NCBI GenBank assembly: GCA_015058945.1
Contig: SVBF01000014.1
Span: 1 to 64,000, forward strand
Length of the DNA stretch: 64,000 bases
Direction of reading: 5' to 3'
Source: Erysipelotrichaceae bacterium
GTDB taxonomy: Bacteria; Bacillota_I; Bacilli_A; RFN20; CAG-826
The position numbers and the translations under genes were made by a program. The notes beneath the pieces were generated by a model. The model was given only the letters and a program-made list of their open reading frames with translations, did not search any database and was not told the origin of the DNA. Below, piece after piece: positions 9,546 through 15,928 of the stretch (its first letter is position 1; each line of letters opens with the position of its first letter).

Positions 9546-9552
9546 GTCCCTT

Positions 9553-9558
9553 ATTATG
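9553..9558 (-). promoter_or_regulatory. -10 box of the channel gene, leaderless type
   Basis: Minus strand CATAAT followed by seven bases and ATG (9545). The AAGGGA between them is only one base from ATG, too close for a normal ribosome site. Confidence 0.5.
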
Positions 9559-9641
9559 AACAAACATCACCGACTTTTCATTTAGATTTGTCGCGGGGAC
9601 GCGAAATGCCTTATCCTTGTTGCGGAAAACGGATCGTTTCG

Positions 9642-9869
9642 ATGAAAACCCTGAAGCTCTTATATAACGTCCTCGCCGTCTTGTGCCTCGTCTATGGCTT
9701 TCCGGTCGCCATCATGCAGGCGGGCAAGGAAGGTTTCGTGACCGCGCTCATCATCGGCATCGTCGGCGTGGTTCTGCTTTTGATCGAGGCCCTCTTCATC
9801 ATGTCTTGGCGGACCAAACATCCGAAGCAGGAACCAAACGACCAAAGCGGAAACGGCACTTACCGTTAA
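9642..9869 (+). CDS. Small two-helix membrane protein, unknown
   Basis: From ATG 9642 this encodes 75 aa with two hydrophobic segments (about residues 5-22 and 30-52) and a polar Lys/Gln/Asn-rich tail. The longer open frame from 9588 begins with Cys/Arg-rich sequence and is less likely. No Shine-Dalgarno is clear. The stop overlaps the stop of the convergent GH53 gene. The amino-acid pattern is plausible for a real small membrane protein but no family is recognised. Confidence 0.5.
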   Translation: MKTLKLLYNVLAVLCLVYGFPVAIMQAGKEGFVTALIIGIVGVVLLLIEALFIMSWRTKHPKQEPNDQSGNGTYR

Positions 9870-10999
9870 AGCGAATCGACGTAATCCTGGGTGAAGACAT
9901 CGATCGCCGGGGTGGCGTTGCCCTCGAAATCGAACAGGGTCTCGTTGGCCCAGTCGTTTTCGGCTTTGCCCGGCTCTAATCCGCAGTAGATCTGCCCGGC
10001 TTCTTTCGCCCAGGCGTTCCCTTGGACGAGCACCCAGGCGGGTTCCCAATAGAAAATCATGTCGACGCCGACGCGCTTCATGCGGGAAAGCAGCGCCTTA
10101 AAGTAATCCGCCTGTCCTTGCAACGTGTTGGGGTAGGGGATTCTGCCTTCGATGTTACCGACCTTGAACAAGTCTCCCTCTTGCCCCTCAAAGTCGTTAT
10201 GGTGGCCTTCCACGAGGGACTCTCCCCATTCATAACCGACTTCCACGAGCCAGACGGGCTTATGGAATATCTCTTTCAGGTTAGAGATGTTGGCCTCAAG
10301 TTCGGACAAGGTGCCGTGCCAATAGGGGTAATAGGATTCGCCGATCACGTCGAAATCGACGCCTTCCGCGAACAAATGGGTGAAATAGTCCTCTTGGAGG
10401 TATTTGGAAGCCGAATGCTCCAAGTGGCATAAGGTTAAGGCTTTGGGATAGATTTCCTTACAGGCGGAATAACCGGCTTTGAGTAGGCCCGCCAAACCTT
10501 GGAAACCCCCGCCTTCTTTAGAATCAAACTCCTTCCAGAGCTGGCCATAAGGGAAAAGCATGCCGTTGGTGATCTCGTTGCCGACTTGGATGGCATAGAG
10601 ATCGATGCCTTCCTCTTTGATCTTCAAAAGCGTGCCCCGCGTGTATTCATAAACGAGGCGGACGATCTCTTCGTAAGTCTTGCCTTCCCATGCCTTGGGG
10701 ACGCGTTGCCTGCCGGGATCGACGAAGAAGTCGCTGTAATGGAAATCGAGCATCACCTTCATGCCGGAGGCGACGGCTTTTTTGGCTAGACGGTAGAAGC
10801 AGGGGAGATCGTTGCCGCCTCCGCCATAGGGGTTGCCGTTTTCGTCATAGGGGTGATGCCATAACCTAAGGCGGGTCACCGCGGCGCGCGAATGCTCCGC
10901 GAAAAAGGAAAAGGGTTCGACGGGTCTCCCTTGGTAAAAGTATTTGGCTCCAAGCGGGAGGAGCTCATCGAGCATGGAGAGATCAACGCCAAGTTTCAT
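9866..10999 (-). CDS. ganB: Glycoside hydrolase family 53 endo-beta-1,4-galactanase
   Basis: A 377-aa GH53 barrel that hydrolyses beta-1,4-galactan side chains of pectin. Recognisable elements in order: GVDLSML at the N-terminus, VTRLRLWHHPY (beta-2), MLDFHYSDFFVDPGRQ, YAIQVGNEITNGMLFP with the acid/base Glu of VGNE near residue 178, IGESYYPYWHGT, and KPVWLVEVGYEW with the nucleophile Glu of the VEVGY strand near residue 255. There is no signal peptide, unlike most secreted GH53 enzymes, so it probably acts on imported oligogalactans. No transporter or beta-galactosidase adjoins it. The symbol is by family analogy. Confidence 0.85.
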   Translation of the reverse strand: MKLGVDLSMLDELLPLGAKYFYQGRPVEPFSFFAEHSRAAVTRLRLWHHPYDENGNPYGGGGNDLPCFYRLAKKAVASGMKVMLDFHYSDFFVDPGRQRVPKAWEGKTYEEIVRLVYEYTRGTLLKIKEEGIDLYAIQVGNEITNGMLFPYGQLWKEFDSKEGGGFQGLAGLLKAGYSACKEIYPKALTLCHLEHSASKYLQEDYFTHLFAEGVDFDVIGESYYPYWHGTLSELEANISNLKEIFHKPVWLVEVGYEWGESLVEGHHNDFEGQEGDLFKVGNIEGRIPYPNTLQGQADYFKALLSRMKRVGVDMIFYWEPAWVLVQGNAWAKEAGQIYCGLEPGKAENDWANETLFDFEGNATPAIDVFTQDYVDSL

Positions 11000-11005
11000 A
11001 TGCCA

Positions 11006-11011
11006 AGTTTA
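11006..11011 (-). promoter_or_regulatory. -10-like box of the GH53 gene, leaderless type
   Basis: Minus strand TAAACT, then six bases to ATG 10999. No Shine-Dalgarno. The hexamer matches TATAAT at four of six positions. Confidence 0.4.
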
Positions 11012-11089
11012 GCCGAGAAACAACTCGCATTCCTATCGATAAATCTATGTCTTTTTTCCATAAACGTTGGAAAAGGGCGAAAAGTCGGT

Positions 11090-11118
11090 TTGAATTGCCG
11101 CGTCGTCCTCTTTATCCT
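11090..11118 (+). promoter_or_regulatory. Sigma-70-type promoter for the gene at 11135
   Basis: TTGAAT (11090-11095), 17-nt spacer, TATCCT (11113-11118), followed by a short leader containing AAGGGA and ATG at 11135. Confidence 0.5.
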
Positions 11119-11134
11119 TTAAGGGACATAGATC

Positions 11135-11740
11135 ATGAACAAAAAAGCCACGTTGACCCTCACTTCCCTCATTGGCGTATCCGCCTTTGCTTTGGCATCA
11201 CTTTTCCTCACTAGGGGCAAAGCGCCGCAGAAAGTCATCGGTGACGCAAGTGTCGTCGAGCACACCATCGTCTTCGGCGCGAAGAACATTCAAGACATGA
11301 CCTATGATTCGGAAAACCTCCTCTATGAGGGGAAGCTCGTCGCCAAAACCGACGCCGGCAACACCTTCTCCACGGAGGAGCTCAAGGTCTATGACTGGGG
11401 CGACGAAGCGCCGGAAATCGGGACCTCAACCGATCCCTTCCTTTTCAAGTTCTATCAAGCCGGTTGGCCCTATTACGCGGACGACACCGACTGTTTGACC
11501 GTCTTCTTTGAAATGAACCTCGATATCGAGGACCAAGTCGAGGCCAGCGCGACCTGGACGACGTATTATGATGACGGGACAAACCAATCCACTTCCACGA
11601 ATACGTCGGACTTCGATATCGTCACCGAGGACAACATGAATTATCTATTGGAATACACGTTTTCCTTCGATGGCCTAAATCCCAACATAAAATACGCGAC
11701 GATCGACGCGTTGACGATTAAGTATTCCTGCTCGTACTAA
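11135..11740 (+). CDS. Exported or membrane-anchored protein, unknown
   Basis: A 201-aa protein. Residues 1-27 form an uncleaved-looking signal anchor (basic MNKK, then a hydrophobic stretch), with no lipobox. The rest is an extracellular acidic, beta-rich domain with a single C-terminal Cys near the end. I do not recognise it. It has its own promoter and is not obviously in an operon: the divergent GH53 gene lies upstream and the convergent PAQR gene downstream, six bases away with no terminator seen. Confidence 0.65.
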   Translation: MNKKATLTLTSLIGVSAFALASLFLTRGKAPQKVIGDASVVEHTIVFGAKNIQDMTYDSENLLYEGKLVAKTDAGNTFSTEELKVYDWGDEAPEIGTSTDPFLFKFYQAGWPYYADDTDCLTVFFEMNLDIEDQVEASATWTTYYDDGTNQSTSTNTSDFDIVTEDNMNYLLEYTFSFDGLNPNIKYATIDALTIKYSCSY

Positions 11741-11745
11741 GCGAG

Positions 11746-12654
11746 CTAAAAAACGAACAAATAGATGCCCGTCCACATCAGCAGTGAGCCGATGAGGACG
11801 CATAGGTGCCAGATAAAATGCGCCACGGGGCGCTTCTTTAAGGCGCCAAAGGGAATCATGCCTAGCGTATAAACGAGTCCGCCGGAAAGGATCCAAACAA
11901 AGAGATAGATGTCGTTTTGGATCCAACTCGGGATGAACATGATCGCGCTCCAGCCGATCGCAAAATAAAGCGAGAAATGCAAAGGACGCAACCTGCCGGG
12001 ACCAAAGACCCCGACGAAGGTGATGCCGGTGACGATGAGGGCCCATTGGATGGCGAAGAAGGTGACGCCGGCGGTGAGTCCCCACATCTTGTCGGTCATA
12101 TAGAGGAGATATAAGGGAGCGAAGGTACCGCCGATCGCGAGGTAGATGCTCGAATAGTCGAAGCGGCGGAAGATGCGCTTGACTCTCGTTCCGGCGCGAA
12201 AGGAGTGATAGAGGCAAGAAAAGAGCATCTGCAGCGTGAAGCAGGTCCCATAGATGATCGCGGCGGTCAGGGCGAGCGGACGATCGACCGATTTGAGGAT
12301 CATCAGGACCAAGCAGGCGATGCCGATTAATGCCCCGACGCCATGGGAGACGGCGTTGCCGATTTCCTCGAGGAGTTTACGTTTAGGGGCTTCGTTGAGG
12401 CGGCGGTGCTCTTTCCGTTTCTCGGCCTTGATGCGGTAACGCTCGGCCTTCATCGGTTTCTCGATGGAGAGTTTTTCGACGACATAGGCGTCATGAAGTT
12501 CCTCAATCTCGGCTTTCCTCGCGTCCTTGATGTCGTTCTTCTTACGGATATAGGAAAGTTTCAATGCCGTATAACGACGCCGGAGCTCCCGGTAGGCTTT
12601 CTTGTCGCCGGGGACGGTTTGCTCTTCGATGGATTTCAGTTCTTCGTCTTCCAC
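11746..12654 (-). CDS. PAQR/hemolysin III family membrane protein with N-terminal coiled coil
   Basis: GTG start at 12654, 302 aa. Residues 1-100 are a highly charged coiled coil (Lys/Glu/Arg heptads). The C-terminal ~200 residues are a seven-helix PAQR/TrhA domain: EIGNAVSHGVGALIG, then HSFRAG, FRRFDYSSIYLAI and HLCVLIGSLLMW carry the conserved Ser, Asp and His positions of the family's zinc site. Bacterial hemolysin III proteins are usually about 210 aa, so the coiled coil is an addition. The function is unsettled in the family; a membrane hydrolase or membrane-fluidity role has been proposed. Transcription probably starts at the GTG. Confidence 0.85.
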   Translation of the reverse strand: MEDEELKSIEEQTVPGDKKAYRELRRRYTALKLSYIRKKNDIKDARKAEIEELHDAYVVEKLSIEKPMKAERYRIKAEKRKEHRRLNEAPKRKLLEEIGNAVSHGVGALIGIACLVLMILKSVDRPLALTAAIIYGTCFTLQMLFSCLYHSFRAGTRVKRIFRRFDYSSIYLAIGGTFAPLYLLYMTDKMWGLTAGVTFFAIQWALIVTGITFVGVFGPGRLRPLHFSLYFAIGWSAIMFIPSWIQNDIYLFVWILSGGLVYTLGMIPFGALKKRPVAHFIWHLCVLIGSLLMWTGIYLFVF

Positions 12655-12661
12655 GGGCCTT

Positions 12662-12667
12662 ATTATA
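12662..12667 (-). promoter_or_regulatory. Consensus -10 box, leaderless, GTG start
   Basis: Minus strand perfect TATAAT, then seven bases (AAGGCCC) and the GTG at 12654. There is no room for a leader. Confidence 0.65.
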
Positions 12668-12738
12668 TGCGCACCCGCTTATGCGGCTAAATGAAAGTGC
12701 TTCGAAACGCCAATGTCGGGCAAGACAAAAAACCTCCG

Positions 12739-12748
12739 TTGGTATAAT
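12739..12748 (+). promoter_or_regulatory. Extended -10 promoter (TGGTATAAT)
   Basis: Perfect TATAAT at 12743-12748 preceded by a TG dinucleotide one base away. It drives the ATPase gene at 12774, which has its own AGGGGAG Shine-Dalgarno. Confidence 0.65.
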
Positions 12749-12773
12749 TAAAGGAACAATAGGGGAGAACCAT

Positions 12774-13430
12774 ATGGAAATCATCAAATCCGAAAAAGGC
12801 AGTCTGACCATTTTGACCGGCAAGACCGACATGGGTAAGTCCACGTTGACCGTCTATGACGCGAGCGAATACCTCAAGATCGGCTCCAACGTGATCTTCT
12901 TCTCTTACGAGTATTGCCAATCCATCATCTACAACAAACTGATTTCCCATTTCGACGTCGGCTGGGGGAACTTGTTCCAACTCAACATCGTCGACGCTTC
13001 CGGTTTGACCCTCAAGACCCTCGAGGAGATCGTCCGTTCCAAGAAGGGCAGCGTGGATGTGGTCTACGTCGATTACCTCGACTTGCTCAAGAACGCGACC
13101 TTCGGCGAGACGACTTCCGAGGAAGAGAACCTGAAGCAGATTCAGATCATCGTCGAGAGCCTCGCCTCCTTGGCCAAGGAGCTCAACATCGCCGTCGTCC
13201 TCCTTTCCCAACTCGGCTCCTCGGCGGATTTCGAAACCTGCATCGCAACCCTCAACTCCTTCGCCGCGAAGGCCAAGGGCAACAACGTCATCAAGATGTT
13301 CATCGGCAAGGGCAACATCATCGACGCCCGCATCAATTATGATGACATCGTCCACGTTATCTTGATCGACGGTTATGACCTCCGCCACTTCTCGTCGGTG
13401 AATATCCGCGAGATTTACAAGGATAAATAA
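12774..13430 (+). CDS. RecA-fold / DnaB C-terminal-like ATPase
   Basis: Start taken at ATG 12774 behind AGGGGAG; 218 aa. Walker A-like LTGKTDMGKST at residues 13-23, Walker B VDVVYVDYLDLL near residue 90, and a VVLLSQL motif near residue 140 give a compact RecA/DnaB-type motor core. There is no N-terminal primase-interaction domain and no zinc finger, so it is not a complete replicative helicase. It stands alone with its own extended -10 promoter and terminator. Possible roles include a phage-derived helicase or a KaiC-like regulatory ATPase; I cannot choose. Confidence 0.7.
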   Translation: MEIIKSEKGSLTILTGKTDMGKSTLTVYDASEYLKIGSNVIFFSYEYCQSIIYNKLISHFDVGWGNLFQLNIVDASGLTLKTLEEIVRSKKGSVDVVYVDYLDLLKNATFGETTSEEENLKQIQIIVESLASLAKELNIAVVLLSQLGSSADFETCIATLNSFAAKAKGNNVIKMFIGKGNIIDARINYDDIVHVILIDGYDLRHFSSVNIREIYKDK

Positions 13431-13444
13431 GCAATTTCGCCCTT

Positions 13445-13467
13445 AACGCGCGCTGATCCCGCGCGTT
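13445..13467 (+). terminator. Intrinsic terminator after the RecA-fold gene
   Basis: AACGCGC (13445-13451) pairs with GCGCGTT (13461-13467), followed by a run of T. Confidence 0.75.
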
Positions 13468-13494
13468 TTTTCTTCCCCATTCTTGGGAATTTGG

Positions 13495-13500
13495 GATAAT
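13495..13500 (+). promoter_or_regulatory. Extended -10 box of the nuclease lipoprotein gene
   Basis: TGG-GATAAT ends eight bases before ATG 13509. The GAGAGG between them could act as a Shine-Dalgarno only if transcription began within the -10, so leaderless initiation is more likely. Confidence 0.45.
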
Positions 13501-13508
13501 GAGAGGCG

Positions 13509-15575
13509 ATGAAAAAGAACCTGCTTCTAAGCTGTTTGGCCGCTTTGACGCTTTTCGCATGCGGCACTGCCCCAACCGCTTCTTCAAGCGCCGCCTCTTC
13601 GAGTGAGGCCGTTTCGTCGCAGCGGGAATCTTCCTTCATGCCGCCTTCTTCAAGCCAAACGGAACAGACGAGCAAGGAACAACCTTCCAGTTCAAAGGGA
13701 ACGTCTGAAACAGAGTCCTCCATCCCTTCTTCGGAGACTCCAAGCAGCGAACCACCTTCGTCCAGTGAGAAATCGTCCGACCCCGCCTCCAGCGAAGCGT
13801 CTTCTGAGACCCCTTCGTCCGAGCCCTCTTCCAGCGAGTCGTCCTCCACGCCGTCTTCCTCTTCGGCACCTTCCTCAAGCGAAACCTCTTCCGAAAGCAG
13901 CGAGGCTCCTTCTTCTAGCTCTTCCCAAAGCCAATCCTCCAGCAAAGAGGACACGTCTTTTGATCCCTCTGAGTATTATGGTGGCTATTATTCGAGCCTC
14001 GTTTCCTGGACCGATAGCGAGGACCTGATTTCCCAACTCCACGACATCATTTCCGGTGGCACGTATACGCCGATCACTTACGCCGGCACCATCACGAACT
14101 GGGCCTCCAATGCCGAGGCGGAGAAAGACCTCTTTGACCATTACATGATCGACCCCGTCTATACGGGAAGCCTGGTCGCGAACACGACGCTGACCCAACA
14201 GGTCAAATGGCAAAGGGAACACGCCTTCTGCGCCTCATTGATGACGGGTTCGACCACCGGTAACGCGGTGAAGATGCTCGGTAGGGCGACGGATTTCCAT
14301 AATCTCTTCGCTTCGGATGCTTCCGGCAACTCTTCGCGAAAAAACAAAAACTTCGGCGTCGCGGACAAGAACGCTTCCGGCTATACCGTCGTCGGCGATT
14401 TGATGACTGGGTACTCCTATGATGACGTCGTCTTTGAACCTGGCAATGCCGACAAGGGCAAATTGGCCCGCGCGATCTTCTACATGTGCACCATGTATAA
14501 CGAGGTGGTCGAGGACACCGCGAATAACGTCACCATGCAACCATTAAAGGTGGTGGAAGAAAACGTCCCTTATGTCGCTGGCGATGACTGTGCCTTTGCC
14601 ATCGGCCATAAATCCGAATTGCTCGAATGGGCCAGACGTGACGTCGATTTGCTGGAATATCAGCATAACGAATCCGTCTATTCTTATGCCCCCGCCGTCC
14701 ATAGTGATCCCACTAAAGACGTCGCGCAAGGCAACCGCAACCCCTTCGTCGATTATCCCGAACTCATCGATTATGCCTACGGCGACAAAACGGATCAGCC
14801 GGGCAGCCTATCCGCGTTGACCCCCTCTTACGAAACGTTGCATATCGGTGACGAAGGCGTAGCCTATTACGCCGTCGAAAGCGCCAAACGGCAATATGAC
14901 GACGACGAAATCTTCCATTTGTCCGACATATCCGTGGTCGCGGTGAACCATGACTTCACCAGCAGCGCCTTCACTTCGTTTACCGTGACGGGTGCGGTGG
15001 ATGGGCAACCGATTTCGTCGGACACCACGAAGATCACCGTGAAGACCCCGATCAACGACATCGTCTATGACGTAACCGTCGCGACCGATCCCATTGTCTC
15101 CGCCACCTATAGCCATCAATTGACTGGAAAGACCGGGGATTTCTCCGGCATCGCCGAAAACGCCGGTGTCCAAAACGCGTTGACCCTTGATGGTTTGAAT
15201 TGGAACGTCTGGTGGAAACAGGGCGCGGTTTCCAGCACCTACGCAGCCCTAGGCGCCAAGTTTGGCGCGAACGCGTCGAGTCCCGTGGACTCCATCACGT
15301 TTGAGACCGCCTCCGCTTTCTCTTATAAGAGCAAGACCAAGGTTTCCGCGATTTATCTCTCCGGCGCGCCTTCTTCCTCACAAAGCTTCACGGTCACCTT
15401 CTATCTCGATGGAACCCAAATCGGGCAAGAGACCATCACCTATCCCGGCGACGCGAAGACCGTGGTCACGGTAGGGGCGAAGGTCGCCACGGCCAAAGCC
15501 GGCAAGGTCAAGATCGCCATCACCGGCGCGAACAAGCCCATTTACATCAAAGCCATCGCCATCCACGCGGAATAG
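13509..15575 (+). CDS. Secreted lipoprotein with endonuclease I domain
   Basis: A 688-aa protein. It has a signal peptide with lipobox LFAC (Cys at about residue 18), then a ~130-residue Ser/Glu/Pro-rich linker (residues 22-155) that lifts the enzyme off the membrane. Residues 160-440 match the endonuclease I (EndA/Vvn) ββα-metal fold: QREHAF with the catalytic His near 237, FHNLFASD, RAIFYMCTMY, and QGNRNPFVDYPE near 415. These enzymes degrade DNA and RNA non-specifically outside the cell. The C-terminal 240 residues look like a bacterial Ig-like or adhesion domain plus a jelly-roll-like module. It is a likely nucleotide scavenger or biofilm-DNA degrader. Confidence 0.85.
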   Translation: MKKNLLLSCLAALTLFACGTAPTASSSAASSSEAVSSQRESSFMPPSSSQTEQTSKEQPSSSKGTSETESSIPSSETPSSEPPSSSEKSSDPASSEASSETPSSEPSSSESSSTPSSSSAPSSSETSSESSEAPSSSSSQSQSSSKEDTSFDPSEYYGGYYSSLVSWTDSEDLISQLHDIISGGTYTPITYAGTITNWASNAEAEKDLFDHYMIDPVYTGSLVANTTLTQQVKWQREHAFCASLMTGSTTGNAVKMLGRATDFHNLFASDASGNSSRKNKNFGVADKNASGYTVVGDLMTGYSYDDVVFEPGNADKGKLARAIFYMCTMYNEVVEDTANNVTMQPLKVVEENVPYVAGDDCAFAIGHKSELLEWARRDVDLLEYQHNESVYSYAPAVHSDPTKDVAQGNRNPFVDYPELIDYAYGDKTDQPGSLSALTPSYETLHIGDEGVAYYAVESAKRQYDDDEIFHLSDISVVAVNHDFTSSAFTSFTVTGAVDGQPISSDTTKITVKTPINDIVYDVTVATDPIVSATYSHQLTGKTGDFSGIAENAGVQNALTLDGLNWNVWWKQGAVSSTYAALGAKFGANASSPVDSITFETASAFSYKSKTKVSAIYLSGAPSSSQSFTVTFYLDGTQIGQETITYPGDAKTVVTVGAKVATAKAGKVKIAITGANKPIYIKAIAIHAE

Positions 15576-15593
15576 CCTTTCGATATATCGAAC

Positions 15594-15643
15594 GCCTTGT
15601 ATGGAATTATTGTGTTCCATAGGAAAAGGCTTTAAACTTTTTT
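15594..15643 (+). terminator. Interrupted-stem hairpin and T-run after the nuclease gene
   Basis: GCCTT/AAGGC (15594-15598 with 15626-15630) and TATGGAA/TTCCATA (15600-15606 with 15615-15621) stack into one hairpin followed by TTTAAACTTTTTT. Just upstream lies a perfect palindrome TTCGATATATCGAA (15579-15592). AGCCTTT (15574-15580) could compete for the same 3' arm. Confidence 0.55.
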
Positions 15644-15647
15644 CACC

Positions 15648-15926
15648 ATGAAAAACGTTACGATTCAAAAACGTGTCGGAGTTTTGGGTTGCCCCTCCGA
15701 TATCACCATTCTTTTCGATGAGCGCCCCAAAACCGTCCTGAAGAAGGACCAAGACGAAGTGGTTATCCCCGTCGCTTCCACCGAGGTGACGATCCAAGGC
15801 GAAATCGAATTAAACGGACGCGTGTATCGCTCCAACGCCTACTTTGTCCTCAACGGCAAATGCCCCAAGCTCCTCTTGGACATCAGCGGCGCCAAGATGG
15901 TCTTGTCCGTGAATAAAGGAGAATAA
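15648..15926 (+). CDS. Small beta-rich protein upstream of the Fe-S oxidoreductase
   Basis: A 92-aa protein without signal peptide or membrane segment. It has alternating hydrophobic/polar strands and a single CPSD near residue 15 and NGKCP near residue 70. I do not recognise a family. Its stop is three bases from the next ATG, and AAGGAG for that gene lies inside its 3' end, so the two are translationally linked. It may be a small partner of the oxidoreductase. Its own start lacks a clear Shine-Dalgarno. Confidence 0.6.
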   Translation: MKNVTIQKRVGVLGCPSDITILFDERPKTVLKKDQDEVVIPVASTEVTIQGEIELNGRVYRSNAYFVLNGKCPKLLLDISGAKMVLSVNKGE

Positions 15927-15928
15927 CC

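Noticed and set aside
13580-13970. Repeated TCC/AGC-rich tract as a DNA repeat or CRISPR
   Set aside because: It is the coding sequence of a Ser/Glu-rich protein linker, with irregular periodicity.
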